Below, piece by piece: positions 15,987-25,047 of a stretch of 64,000 bases of DNA. Numbering within the stretch: the stretch's first letter is position 1; each line of letters begins with the position of its first letter. The notes beneath the pieces were generated by a model that saw only the letters and a list, made by a program, of their open reading frames with translations, made no database searches and had not been told where the DNA came from. A program made the position numbers and the translations under genes. The stretch lies in contig NZ_CP089391.1 of NCBI RefSeq assembly GCF_027594865.1, positions 6,602,501 through 6,666,500 of the forward strand. Reading direction: 5' to 3'. This stretch comes from Bradyrhizobium xenonodulans (GTDB lineage: Bacteria; Pseudomonadota; Alphaproteobacteria; Rhizobiales; Xanthobacteraceae).

Positions 15987-17155
15987 GACGGCAGCACCAC
16001 GCAGTCGTCCGGCGTGAACCAGGCGACGACATGCTGGTTCAGGCTGAAGGCATCGACGTCGAGGCGCGCGCTGTTGGCAACGGACGCCTCAATGATCCCG
16101 CCCGTATCGAGCCTCACCTTGTAGGTGGTGGTGCCGCCGAGATAGCAGATGTCCTCGATCACGCCGTCCAGGACGTTGATCGCCGTTTCACGACCGGCCT
16201 CGGTTACGGGACCGCGGCGCGACAGCTTGACCTTTTCGGGGCGGATCGCGACCGCAAATTTGCCGGCGCCGACCGGCTCGCGCGGCTCGGCCACCACCAG
16301 CGCACCCGCATCACGCGTGCCGACGACCAGACGGTGACCGTCGCGTAATTTGGACTCGCCGTCGAACAGATTGACGTCGCCGACGAACTCCGCGATCCAG
16401 CGCGAGCGCGGCGCCTCGTAGAGCTCGCGCGGAGGCGCGACCTGGGCGAGCTTGCCCGCCTTCATCACGCCGATCCGGCTCGCCATCGTCATGGCTTCTT
16501 CCTGGTCGTGGGTGACGATGATGAAGGTCATGCCGAGCCGGCGCTGGAGCTCCATCAGCTCGCCTTGCGTGTTTTCGCGCAACTTCTTGTCGAGCGCTGC
16601 GAGCGGCTCGTCGAGCAGGAGAAGCTGCGGTCGGCGCGCCAATGCGCGCGCCAGTGCCACGCGCTGGCGCTGGCCGCCCGAGAGCTGGTCCGGCTTGCGC
16701 TTCTCCAGCCCTTCGAGCTTCACCAGCGCGACCATCTCAGCCACGCGGGTGGCAATCTCGGCGCGGGCCATGCCGGCACGCTTCAGGCCGAAGGCGATGT
16801 TGTCGCGCACGGAGAGATGCGGAAACAGCGCGTAGTTCTGGAACATCATGTTGATCGGGCGCTCATGCGGCAGCGCCTGCGCGATATCCTTATCCCCGAG
16901 CAGGATGCGTCCCTCGTCCGGTGCCTCGAACCCGGCAAGCATGCGCAGCAGCGTGGTCTTGCCGCAACCGGAGGGGCCGAGCAGCGCAAAGAACTCGCCG
17001 GCCTTGACGTCGAGCGACACGCCGTCGACGGCGCGGAACGTCCCGAACGTCTTGGCGACGTTCTCGATGCGCAGCAGCGGCTGCCCCGCTGCAGGAAACG
17101 CATCTCCGCCGGCCGCATCCGCCGGACCGTCTATCCTGGGCAACTCGTTCGTCAT
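15983..17155 (-). CDS. ABC-transporter ATPase, PotG/PotA type
   Basis: 390 residues. Walker A GPSGCGKTT, Q-loop FQNYALFPH, signature LSGGQRQR, Walker B LLLLDEPLAALD and switch HDQEEAM are all present. A C-terminal TOBE domain follows (residues about 280-390), typical of polyamine and sugar importer ATPases. ATG 17155 has AGGGA just upstream; a TTG at 17167 is possible but less likely. It lies 52 bases downstream of the glpD-type gene on the same strand. It is the only importer ATPase in the window, so it might also serve the sugar permeases at 10.9-12.6 kb; this is speculation. Confidence 0.88.
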   Translation of the reverse strand: MTNELPRIDGPADAAGGDAFPAAGQPLLRIENVAKTFGTFRAVDGVSLDVKAGEFFALLGPSGCGKTTLLRMLAGFEAPDEGRILLGDKDIAQALPHERPINMMFQNYALFPHLSVRDNIAFGLKRAGMARAEIATRVAEMVALVKLEGLEKRKPDQLSGGQRQRVALARALARRPQLLLLDEPLAALDKKLRENTQGELMELQRRLGMTFIIVTHDQEEAMTMASRIGVMKAGKLAQVAPPRELYEAPRSRWIAEFVGDVNLFDGESKLRDGHRLVVGTRDAGALVVAEPREPVGAGKFAVAIRPEKVKLSRRGPVTEAGRETAINVLDGVIEDICYLGGTTTYKVRLDTGGIIEASVANSARLDVDAFSLNQHVVAWFTPDDCVVLPS

Positions 17156-17207
17156 GGTCCCTGCCAACCCCGATTCCGCCGCACGCTAGCTGCCGATCGG
17201 TCTTTGC

Positions 17208-18686
17208 TCAACCGGTTCGGAGCGAATCGTTCACGCCCGCCATGAACGCGGCCAGCGGGTCGCGGTCGGCCGCAGGCATGGTCAGGCCGAGCTTGGAGCG
17301 GCGCCACAGAATGTCCTCGGGAAAACGCGCCCATTCGTGTGTCATGAGATAGCGCACCTCGGCGCCAGTCAGCTCGGGGCCGAAGGTTGGGCCGAGGTCC
17401 TCGCGGGTCTTCGCTTCTCCCAGCACGGCCGCCAATCGCGAACCATAGGCCGCAATCAGGCGCTGGGCCTGCGGCTCCGAGAGAAAGCGCCAGCGGTCAC
17501 GGGCGAGGTCGACCTCGTGATCGAAACGATCCCAGGCAAAATCTCCGCCGGGCAGCGCGGCGCCGGCGGTCCAGGGCCGCGACATCGGATAGAACGGCGT
17601 CAGCCGCGTCACGGCCCGCTCCGCGCGCAGGCGCGAGGTGGTGACGTCGCCGCCGAACATCGTGATCAGCGGCGCCTTGCGCCGGCGCGCGTGGAACAGC
17701 GTGGTCCCGTCACGCCGCCGCGCGGACGCTGGCGTCAAATTGACGCCGGAGACCGCGCGCACCACGTCGGTCGGCGCCACGCGCTCGCGGAAATAGCGGC
17801 TGGCCGCTTCGCAGAGATAGCTGACGTCGGCCCCCGACATCGCCACGATGGCGGGATCGCCGGTGAAATCATGCGTGACCGTGCCGATCAGCGTGAATTC
17901 GTGCGCAAACGGACTTGCGAAGATCAGCCGTCCATCGCTGTTCTGAAAGACATAGACGTTATCGGAGTCGAACAGCCTGGGCACGATGATCTGGCTCATC
18001 TGCATCGCCACCAGTGCGGGCTGCGGCTGCCGCAGCACGGTCTCCGCGACGGTCGAGGTCCAGCCGCCGGTGGCATTGGCGAGCGACCGGGCCGTGATCG
18101 TGCGGCGAATGCCGCGATCGACCACCGCGAGGCGCCAGGTGTCGGTTCGATCGGCACGGACACAGCGAGCCCCGGTCCGGATCGCAGCGCCACGTTCTGC
18201 AGCATCCAGCGCCGTGAGCACCACCAGGCGGGAATCGTCGACGACGCAGTCCGCATATTCGAAGGCCGTGCCGAATGGCCGCTTCAGCGCGTTGCCGACC
18301 GGATGATGTGTGATGTCGAGGGTCGCCGCTCCAGGCAGGCCGCTCCGGCCGGTGAGGCTGTCGTAGAGAAACAGGCCGGCGCGCAGCAGCCAGGGCGGGC
18401 GCTCCTCGGAATGGGCCGGGATCACGAAACGCATCGGCCGGACCAGATGCGGCGCGATAGCAAGCCAGGTCCGGCGCTCGGCCAGCGCCCGGCGCACCCG
18501 CCGGAACCCACGGCGCTCCAGCACTGACAGATCACCATGGATCAGTCGCGGCGTCGCCGAGGAGGCGGCGCCGCCGAGATCGCTCTGCTCGAACAGGATG
18601 ACACGCAGGCCGCGGCCGGCCGCATCGCGGGCGAGGCTGACACCGTTCAGGCCGCCGCCGATGATCGCAAGATCGTAATCCGCCAT
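17208..18686 (-). CDS. glpD: FAD-dependent glycerol-3-phosphate dehydrogenase
   Basis: 492 residues. It starts with the FAD-binding motif YDLAIIGGGLNGVSLARDAAGRG and continues as GlpD-type DAO proteins do (SSATPRLIHGDL; C-terminal cap region with YLMTHEWARFPEDILWRRSKLGL). It would oxidise sn-glycerol 3-phosphate to dihydroxyacetone phosphate at the inner membrane, passing electrons to quinone. No glpK, glpR or glycerol transporter is beside it. Instead it lies between a c-di-GMP protein (33 bases upstream) and the polyamine-type ABC genes (52 bases downstream), all on the same strand. A paralogue acting on another alpha-hydroxy substrate is possible. Confidence 0.85.
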   Translation of the reverse strand: MADYDLAIIGGGLNGVSLARDAAGRGLRVILFEQSDLGGAASSATPRLIHGDLSVLERRGFRRVRRALAERRTWLAIAPHLVRPMRFVIPAHSEERPPWLLRAGLFLYDSLTGRSGLPGAATLDITHHPVGNALKRPFGTAFEYADCVVDDSRLVVLTALDAAERGAAIRTGARCVRADRTDTWRLAVVDRGIRRTITARSLANATGGWTSTVAETVLRQPQPALVAMQMSQIIVPRLFDSDNVYVFQNSDGRLIFASPFAHEFTLIGTVTHDFTGDPAIVAMSGADVSYLCEAASRYFRERVAPTDVVRAVSGVNLTPASARRRDGTTLFHARRRKAPLITMFGGDVTTSRLRAERAVTRLTPFYPMSRPWTAGAALPGGDFAWDRFDHEVDLARDRWRFLSEPQAQRLIAAYGSRLAAVLGEAKTREDLGPTFGPELTGAEVRYLMTHEWARFPEDILWRRSKLGLTMPAADRDPLAAFMAGVNDSLRTG

Positions 18687-18719
18687 GAAACCGTCGAGAG
18701 AGCGAGGTGAGCCCCCTCA

Positions 18720-21407
18720 CTAGCCGGTCTTGAGCGCAAGCTCCATGGTCTCGGCGCGGCCGATGAGGCCGGCATATTTCCCGATCGGCAGCGGCTTGCC
18801 GAGCAGGTAGCCCTGCACGCCGTCGCAGCCCTCCTTGGCAAGGAAGGCGAGCTGATCGAGGGTCTCGACGCCCTCGGCGATGATCGACATTTCGAGGCCG
18901 TGGCCGAGATCGATCACGGCGCGCACGATCGCCGCCGATTGCGGATTGCGGCCGAGATTGATGATGAAGGCGCGATCGATCTTGATCTTGTCGAACGGGA
19001 ACGCCTGGAGATAGCTCAGCGAGGAATAGCCGCTACCGAAATCGTCCATCGAGATGCGCACGCCGAGCGCCTTCAGCCGACGCAGCAGCGCCAGGCCGCG
19101 ATCAAAGTCCTCGATCAGCACGCCCTCGGTGATCTCGAGCTCGAGCCGGCCGGGCGCAAGGCCGGTCTCGATCAGGATGGCATGAACCAACCCGACGACG
19201 TCGCCGTGCATGAATTGCGCCGGCGACAGATTGACAGCGACCTGGAGCGGTTTCGGCCAGGACGCCGCCTCGCGGCAGGCCTCGCGCAGGATCCACTCGC
19301 CCATCTCGACGATCAGGCCGCTCTCTTCCGCGATCGGGATGAACTCGGCCGGCGAGACCTGGCCGCGCACCGGGTGCTGCCAGCGCGCCAACGCCTCGAA
19401 ACCGATGATGTCGCTCTCGGCGACGCTGTGACCCGCCATGCCCTGCGGCTGGAAGGCGAGCGAGAGCTCGCCGTTCTTGATCGCCATCGAGAGGTCCTGA
19501 TGCAGCACGCGGCGGTCGCGGATCTGCTGGTCCATCTCGGGCTGGTAGAGGCTGATCGTGCCACGCGACTTCTGCTTGGCGCGGAACAGCGCCGCGCCGG
19601 CATTGGCGAGCAGCGAGGCGGCATCGGTGCCATTGTGCGGGAAAACCGACATGCCGGTGGTGACGCCGGCGCGGACCGCCCGGCCGTCGATCTGGAATTC
19701 GTGCGCGACGGCCTCGCCGATCTGCTGCGCCAGCGCGAGACCCGCCTGCGGCTGCTTGCCGTCGATGATGAGGCCGAACTCGTCGCCGGACAGGCGCGCG
19801 ACCACGCCGCCGCGCGCGGAGTCCTGGAGCCGCTTGGCCACCTCGATCAGGAGCTTGTCGCCGAGCGCATGACCGAAGACGTCGTTGACCTCCTTGAGGC
19901 CGTCGAGATCGATGCAGAGCACGGCGAACTCCTCGCTGGTGCCTTCGCAAGCCTCGATCATCTGGGTCAGCGCCTGAAGGAAGGCGGCGCGGTTCGGCAG
20001 GTCGGTGAGACCGTCGTGATAGGCCATGTGCGCCATGCGCGACTCGGTCTGCCGGCGGTCCGTGACGTCCTCGTGTGTCTTGATCAGATATTGCGGCTCG
20101 CCGGCATCGCTGAGCACCGTCGCGCGGCGGGTCAGGAACAGCCGCAGGCCGTCCTTGGTGGAGATCGGATGCTCCTCGGTGATCATGCCGCGTTTCTTGA
20201 TCGCGGCCTCGTCGCGCGCGATGATCAGCTTGGCTTCCTTGGGATTGAAGATGTCGGACGCGGTCAGGCCCGTGGCATCCTCGCGCCGGCGGTTGAGGAT
20301 CGTCTCCGCGCTGCGATTGGCGAGCAGATAGCGGCCGTCCTTGACCTGCTCCACGATCAACGCGACCGGAATGTTGTCGACCACGAGTTCGAGGAATTTC
20401 TTGGTGCTTTCCAGCTCCTTCGACAGCGAGCGGCGGTCGGTGATGTCCTCGAACACGAGCATCAGGAATTCGGGCTTGTTGCTCTCGTTGCGGACCACGA
20501 TGCGGATCGAGGCCACCATGCGCCGCTCACCGGCGCGGTCGACCTCGAATTCGTTGCGGAACTGGCCGTCCGGCGAATTGAGCGCCGCCCGGTCGGTCGC
20601 CTCGATGCTGGCCGCCGAGACGGGCGCAAACAGCTCGCGCGCATTCTTGCCGACGGCGTGGTCGCGCGAGAAGCCCCAGAAGCGCTCATAGGCCGTGTTG
20701 GCGAAGATGTAGCGGCCGTCCTCGATGTTCTTCGCGGCCACGCAGGCCGGGACGTTGTCCAGCACCGTTTCCAGGAACTGCTTGGTGGAGGCGAGCTGTC
20801 GCGACAGCCTGCGCTGCTCGCTGACGTCGAGATGCGTGGCGACCGAGCCGCCGTTCGGCAGCACGAAATATTTCACCAGGATGGCCCGTCCGTCCGGCAG
20901 CTCGGTGATCAGGCCGTTGGTGCTGGCCGCCTTCTCGTAGAACTCGTCGTCGGAGACGTCGCCCAGGACCCCGCGCTTGCGTCGCAGCTCGAGGAGCTCA
21001 TAGCCATTCATGTTGGCCCAGACATCCGAGCGCGTCAGGCCGTAGATCTCGAGATAGCGGTCGTTGCAGAAGATGACGCGGCGTTGCGCATCCGTCATCA
21101 CCACGCCCTGGTTGAGGTTGTTCATGGCGGAGGAGACGAAGGCGTTGCGCCGCAACTGCAAACGCTTGGCGCGGCGCAGCGAGGAATGGATCCACAGCGC
21201 GATCGCAGCGAGGAACGCGCAGATGACGACGCCCGCGATCAGGGCTTCCCAGATCACGTTGGGATCAAGCTGGCCGAGATAGCTCGGCGGGGCAAGGCTG
21301 TCCGAGAGGGCAAAGGCGCGCGCGGGCGCGACCGCGCTGCCCAGGCACACGACGGCCTGCACAGCAATCGGAAGCGTGCTGCCCACGTGCCAGTTCTTCT
21401 CAGCCAT
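18720..21407 (-). CDS. PAS-GGDEF-EAL protein (c-di-GMP synthesis and breakdown)
   Basis: 895 residues. A signal-like N-terminus and a membrane helix (about residues 53-72) come first, then three PAS domains (about 85-200, 205-330, 330-455), a GGDEF domain (about 455-625) and an EAL domain (about 640-885). The cyclase motif is SGDEF (about residue 537), compatible with activity. The inhibitory RxxD site expected five residues before it is absent (ARGG). The EAL motif GFEALARW is intact, as is the downstream DDFGSGYSSLSYL loop. It may therefore act mainly as phosphodiesterase or as both. Three PAS domains suggest sensing of redox, gas or a ligand. ATG start at 21407. Confidence 0.92.
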   Translation of the reverse strand: MAEKNWHVGSTLPIAVQAVVCLGSAVAPARAFALSDSLAPPSYLGQLDPNVIWEALIAGVVICAFLAAIALWIHSSLRRAKRLQLRRNAFVSSAMNNLNQGVVMTDAQRRVIFCNDRYLEIYGLTRSDVWANMNGYELLELRRKRGVLGDVSDDEFYEKAASTNGLITELPDGRAILVKYFVLPNGGSVATHLDVSEQRRLSRQLASTKQFLETVLDNVPACVAAKNIEDGRYIFANTAYERFWGFSRDHAVGKNARELFAPVSAASIEATDRAALNSPDGQFRNEFEVDRAGERRMVASIRIVVRNESNKPEFLMLVFEDITDRRSLSKELESTKKFLELVVDNIPVALIVEQVKDGRYLLANRSAETILNRRREDATGLTASDIFNPKEAKLIIARDEAAIKKRGMITEEHPISTKDGLRLFLTRRATVLSDAGEPQYLIKTHEDVTDRRQTESRMAHMAYHDGLTDLPNRAAFLQALTQMIEACEGTSEEFAVLCIDLDGLKEVNDVFGHALGDKLLIEVAKRLQDSARGGVVARLSGDEFGLIIDGKQPQAGLALAQQIGEAVAHEFQIDGRAVRAGVTTGMSVFPHNGTDAASLLANAGAALFRAKQKSRGTISLYQPEMDQQIRDRRVLHQDLSMAIKNGELSLAFQPQGMAGHSVAESDIIGFEALARWQHPVRGQVSPAEFIPIAEESGLIVEMGEWILREACREAASWPKPLQVAVNLSPAQFMHGDVVGLVHAILIETGLAPGRLELEITEGVLIEDFDRGLALLRRLKALGVRISMDDFGSGYSSLSYLQAFPFDKIKIDRAFIINLGRNPQSAAIVRAVIDLGHGLEMSIIAEGVETLDQLAFLAKEGCDGVQGYLLGKPLPIGKYAGLIGRAETMELALKTG

Positions 21408-21609
21408 CAGCCACCCGCGATTTCAACGTCGGATTGTCTGGCCTCGTGGGTTTGGATCGGGTAAACGCCTGTACGCGCAACGGAAAAATGTGACGTCAAA
21501 TACGGCAATTGCCCTGACATGATAAATGCTTCCTTAACGGAAATCGGCCCCGCGCCGTCGTTCTCGGGCCTGACGCCACCGGCACTTTTAGCGGACACTT
21601 TGCACAACC

Positions 21610-22725
21610 ATGGATAGGGTCGACTGCGTCGTCATCGGAGCCGGCGTGGTCGGGCTCGCGGTGGCTCGAAAGCTCGCCCAGGCCGGGCGCGAGGTGATCG
21701 TGCTCGAGGAAGCCGAGGCCATCGGCACCATCACCTCTTCGCGCAACAGCGAGGTGATCCATGCCGGAATCTATTACCGCGCCGGGAGCTGGATGGCGCG
21801 CATGTGCGTCGAGGGCAAGCACGCGCTGTACCACTATTGCGGCGAGCGCGGCATCCCGCACAAGAATTGCGGCAAGCTGATCGTCGCGACCAGCGCGAAA
21901 GAGACCGAGAAGCTGCAATCGATCAAGGCGCATGCCGAGGCCAACGGCGTGCTCGACATGCAGCTGCTCACGGGCGCGGCTGCGCGCGCGCTGGAGCCGG
22001 CGCTCGCCTGCGACGCCGCGCTGCTCTCGCCCTCGACCGGGATCATCGACAGCCACGCCTACATGCTCTCGCTGCGCGGCGAGGCCGAGGCCGCGGGCGC
22101 GGCCTTTGCGTTTCACACCCCGCTGATCCGCGCCAAGGCGGCGGGCGGTGTGATCGAGGTCGAGGCCGGCGGCGACGCGCCGATGACGCTGCAATGCGAC
22201 CTGCTCGTCAACGCCGCGGGGCTCTCGGCAACGAAGGTGGCGCGCCACATCGACGGCATGCCGATCGACCGGATTCCGCCGGCCTATCTCGCCAAGGGAA
22301 ACTATTTCAGCTGCAACGCCAGGGCGCCGTTCTCGCGCCTGATCTATCCCGTGCCCGAGCCGGGCGGGTTAGGGGTGCATCTGACGCTGGACATGGCAGG
22401 TCAGGCGCGCTTCGGCCCCGACGTCGAGTGGATCGAGACCATCAATTACGAGGTCGACCCGTCACGCGCCGAGCGCTTCTATCCGGCGATCCGCAAATAC
22501 TGGCCGACGCTGCCCGACGGTGCGCTGATGCCGAGCTATTCGGGCATTCGCCCGAAGATCGTGCCGCCGGCGGTGGCCACGCAGGATTTCCTGATGCAGG
22601 GCCCGCGCGATCACGGCGTCGAAGGTCTGGTCAACCTGTTCGGCATCGAATCGCCGGGGCTGACGTCATCGCTCGCGATCGCCGATCACGTCGCAGAACT
22701 CGCAGGTCTAAGTCCCGCGCAATGA
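21610..22725 (+). CDS. FAD-dependent oxidoreductase, L-2-hydroxyglutarate oxidase (LhgO) family
   Basis: 371 residues. The FAD-binding motif [30 protein letters not shown] is at the N-terminus, followed by [14 protein letters not shown], the LhgO/L2HGDH signature, and KGNYFSC in the middle. Family members oxidise L-2-hydroxyglutarate to 2-oxoglutarate, a repair or catabolic step that feeds electrons to the membrane quinone pool. It is transcribed divergently from the PAS-GGDEF-EAL gene with 202 bases between, and stands alone. Some relatives act on other 2-hydroxy acids or glycerol 3-phosphate, so substrate is not certain. Confidence 0.85.
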   Translation: MDRVDCVVIGAGVVGLAVARKLAQAGREVIVLEEAEAIGTITSSRNSEVIHAGIYYRAGSWMARMCVEGKHALYHYCGERGIPHKNCGKLIVATSAKETEKLQSIKAHAEANGVLDMQLLTGAAARALEPALACDAALLSPSTGIIDSHAYMLSLRGEAEAAGAAFAFHTPLIRAKAAGGVIEVEAGGDAPMTLQCDLLVNAAGLSATKVARHIDGMPIDRIPPAYLAKGNYFSCNARAPFSRLIYPVPEPGGLGVHLTLDMAGQARFGPDVEWIETINYEVDPSRAERFYPAIRKYWPTLPDGALMPSYSGIRPKIVPPAVATQDFLMQGPRDHGVEGLVNLFGIESPGLTSSLAIADHVAELAGLSPAQ

Positions 22726-22822
22726 TGATCGCACGGGCGCACACCTTCGAGCAGGGATGAGCGCGATAGCTCTCACCCCTGCCTGAAAGGGTACGTTCAA
22801 CTCTACGCTGTTACGGGGGCTA

Positions 22823-23002
22823 CTAGTGGAGCGTGTCGCCGTGTCGCAAACGCTCGATCTGGTCCTTGACCAGCAACTTCCGTCGCTTCAACTCAACAAT
22901 TTGCAGGTCGTCTGTTGAAAGGTGCACGAGAGCCTCGTGCAATTCATTTTCGAGAAGTTTGTGCTTCCGTTCCAATTCAACCAGATGTGCCTGAATTGTC
23001 AT
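22823..23002 (-). CDS. small DUF465 (YdcH-like) protein
   Basis: 59 residues, beginning MTIQAHLVELERKHKLLENE and ending RLRHGDTLH. It is a helical, charged protein with the DUF465 pattern: a first helix LxxLxxKHxxLExE, then a second helix LKRRKLLVKDQIERL. The ATG at 23002 is preceded by GAGGAGG at 8 bases, an excellent ribosome-binding site. Homologues are common in proteobacteria but their role is unknown. A second member lies 329 bases away in divergent orientation (23332-23538). Confidence 0.85.
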   Translation of the reverse strand: MTIQAHLVELERKHKLLENELHEALVHLSTDDLQIVELKRRKLLVKDQIERLRHGDTLH

Positions 23003-23331
23003 TCGAAACCTCCTCGGTAGGGTTGAACCTTAGGATTCGATCCGGACGAGGAAGTCTACATCACCGATTCGTTCTGTCGATGGGTATCCGTCGTCGCAGC
23101 GTCATTTTTGAAAATTCATATGTAACGAAGCGTGAGTAAGGGAACCACGCAGGAAAAATCCATGATATCAATGTGCTTGCGCAACGCTGCTGCGAATCGT
23201 CGAAATATCTCGCGAGAGTTCGGTGAGCGGCGGCCCGAGATCGCTTGCGATCAGGCCGCGCAAGGACGATAATTTCCACAGGGCATCCACAGCCTTAACC
23301 TCACGCCTATCGGTTTTCGGCCACCGCAAAC
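23003..23331. other. 329-base gap between two divergent DUF465 genes
   Basis: No gene is supported on either strand. It is somewhat less GC-rich than its surroundings and presumably carries both divergent promoters. I see no strong consensus or palindrome. Confidence 0.5.
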
Positions 23332-23538
23332 ATGACCAATGAAGACGAGCGTGAGCTCGAAGCCGAGCTCACCCGGTTGCAGCAGGAACACCGAGATCTC
23401 GATGCCGCGATCGATGCACTGCATCAGTCGCCAGCCCCCGACCTATTGCGGTTGCAGCGGTTGAAGAAGCGCAAGCTGTTGTTGCGCGACCGTATCGCGT
23501 TCATCGAAGATCAGATCACGCCCGACATCATCGCCTGA
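23332..23538 (+). CDS. small DUF465 (YdcH-like) protein
   Basis: 68 residues, highly charged and helical (DERELEAELTRLQQEHRDLD, then RLKKRKLLLRDRIAFIEDQI). It shares the DUF465 pattern with the protein at 22823-23002 and is probably its paralogue; the shared core is [RK]LKxRKLLxxDxIxxxxDxI. The ATG at 23332 lacks a good ribosome-binding site, unlike its twin. Function unknown; a coiled-coil hairpin is likely. Confidence 0.8.
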   Translation: MTNEDERELEAELTRLQQEHRDLDAAIDALHQSPAPDLLRLQRLKKRKLLLRDRIAFIEDQITPDIIA

Positions 23539-23666
23539 TCGGCAAAGGCGCTGTTCGCGGCGGCTCGTCGCATGTGGGAATCCGCTTGACTCCAAAAGAA
23601 CAAAATAGGAACATCCGGGCACCTCATCGCCCCCAGAAATGCCCATGCAGCCCAAGGACAATGCAG

Positions 23667-23885
23667 ATGCCGGCAACCGCCCTTCTCGACAACAGCCATT
23701 ATGAACAGGCCTGCGATCAGGCGATCGCGATGTGCGACGGCAATCTGCGCAGCACCATCAAGGCGCTGATCATGGCCAACGAATATCTGGAAGCCGAACT
23801 GGAAGAATTGCAGGCGGCGATTTCAGCCGGCTGCATTCCGGAGACCTCGCGCAGCAAGATGCGGAGCAAGAGCAGCGCCGCCTGA
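23667..23885 (+). CDS. small hypothetical protein
   Basis: 72 residues starting MPATALLDNSHYEQACDQAIAMCDGNLRSTIKALIMANEYLEAE in part. It is mostly helical and acidic in the middle, with a basic tail (SKMRSKSS). I know of similar small hypothetical proteins in Bradyrhizobium but no function. AAGGA lies about 10 bases before this ATG; an in-frame ATG at 23661 is the alternative. A strong terminator follows 5 bases after the stop, which supports it as a real transcribed gene. Confidence 0.65.
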   Translation: MPATALLDNSHYEQACDQAIAMCDGNLRSTIKALIMANEYLEAELEELQAAISAGCIPETSRSKMRSKSSAA

Positions 23886-23890
23886 ATTCC

Positions 23891-23920
23891 AAAGCGCGAT
23901 GAGATCGCGCTTTGTTTTTT
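23891..23920 (+). terminator. rho-independent terminator
   Basis: AAAGCGCGAT-GAG-ATCGCGCTTT, a perfect 10-bp stem with a 3-base loop, followed by GTTTTTT. Its first 15 bases are identical to the first arm of the RIME-like repeat at 28063-28077. Confidence 0.85.
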
Positions 23921-23938
23921 GAGCACTGGAGCAACGCC

Positions 23939-24190
23939 ATGTCGGATGTGACCTATTACGTTGCAATGCCCTTCCTGATCGATGCTGACGGATCGCCCGT
24001 CGCGGGCGCCGCGGAAGAATGCCAGAGCTCGACGGCCGCGTTGCGGCGCGCCGAGGCCTTGTCGCGCGGCGTGGGCCATATCGGCGCGGTCGCATTCAGC
24101 CGCAGCGGCGATCCCATGACCGGCGAATTCGGCGACGCGACGCTGCTGCGCAAGTTCGGCAACGTGCCGGAAGACCTCGCCACTCTGTAA
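23939..24190 (+). CDS. small hypothetical protein
   Basis: 83 residues (MSDVTYYVAMPFLIDADGSP...). ATG at 23939 with TGGAG 8 bases upstream. It has an N-terminal beta-like stretch and a helical middle (STAALRRAEALSRGVG), with no membrane segment. I recognise it only as a conserved rhizobial hypothetical protein. It is convergent with the diguanylate cyclase gene, with two bases between stops. Confidence 0.65.
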   Translation: MSDVTYYVAMPFLIDADGSPVAGAAEECQSSTAALRRAEALSRGVGHIGAVAFSRSGDPMTGEFGDATLLRKFGNVPEDLATL

Positions 24191-24192
24191 GA

Positions 24193-24960
24193 TCAGCTGC
24201 TGACAAGCCTGATCCGCGGCTCGTGCCGCCGGTGCGCCTTGCGCACGTACATGGCGGCGTCAGCCTCCTCCAGCGCGCGGCGTGCATCGGACTGCGCCCC
24301 GAGCAGCGCGACGCCGGCGGAAGCACCTGCGGTCACGCGCTGACCGCGAAAGGTGAACGACAGATCGTCGATCGCCTGTTCGAAGATCGCAGCTTTCGCC
24401 TTGGCATCGGTCTCGCTGAGATTCCAGAGCAGCAGCGCGAACTCGTCGCCACCGAGCCGGCCGACCACGTCGGAGGCACGGATCTGCCGCGTCAGCGCGC
24501 CGGCAATCGCCTTGAGCACCTCGTCGCCGGCGGCATGGCCGAAGGAATCGTTGATCGGTTTCAGGCGATCGACGTCGAGTACGATCAGCGCGCCGCTGGC
24601 GCGGTAGCGCTTCATGTAGGCGATGGCGCGCGCGAGCTCGCGCTCGAAGCCGCGCCGGTTCGGAATCTCGAGCAGGAAATCGGTGTCGGCCGCAGCTTCC
24701 AGTTCCGCAATCCGCCGCTCCGCCGCCTTGAGCCTGCTCCGCAAGCCGCGGATGGTCACCCTGCTGTCGCCGGCGGTCGACGCTCCGCGCGGCCGAGGCC
24801 CGGCCGGGCGCTTGGCCAACCGCTTGAGGGCGGCTTTGGATCGGCTGGCGCTGGCCTTCCGGCCCTTTTTGGCCTTCGCAGCGCTCGCCTTTTTTGGTTT
24901 CTTCATGGGCATCCTGCTCAATGAAGGCTTGCGGGGATTCACCAAGACAGGATAGTGCAT
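24193..24960 (-). CDS. cytoplasmic diguanylate cyclase (GGDEF)
   Basis: 255 residues. An unusual N-terminus of about 60 residues rich in Lys, Ala and Arg is followed by a short coiled coil (RSRLKAAERRIAELEAAAD) and a GGDEF domain (about 95-255). The motif GGDEF is intact and the RxxD inhibitory site (RASD) lies exactly five residues before it, so product feedback is expected. No membrane helix or sensory domain is seen. ATG 24960 has AAGGAG about 8 bases upstream; an inner ATG at 24912 would remove 16 residues. The Lys-rich start could bind nucleic acid or the membrane; this is a guess. Confidence 0.88.
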   Translation of the reverse strand: MHYPVLVNPRKPSLSRMPMKKPKKASAAKAKKGRKASASRSKAALKRLAKRPAGPRPRGASTAGDSRVTIRGLRSRLKAAERRIAELEAAADTDFLLEIPNRRGFERELARAIAYMKRYRASGALIVLDVDRLKPINDSFGHAAGDEVLKAIAGALTRQIRASDVVGRLGGDEFALLLWNLSETDAKAKAAIFEQAIDDLSFTFRGQRVTAGASAGVALLGAQSDARRALEEADAAMYVRKAHRRHEPRIRLVSS

Positions 24961-25047
24961 TCCCTTCTCCTTGCCATCGCCTTGCGAGCCACCGGCCGGA
25001 ACCGTTAATCTGGCCTATCTTTCTGTTTTCCGAGCACAATTGACGTC

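Noticed and set aside
18900..21464. Very long open frame on the plus strand antisense to the PAS-GGDEF-EAL gene
   Set aside because: It is a shadow of the GC-rich codon pattern of the real gene, with repetitive Arg/Asp/Leu-rich composition and no known domain.
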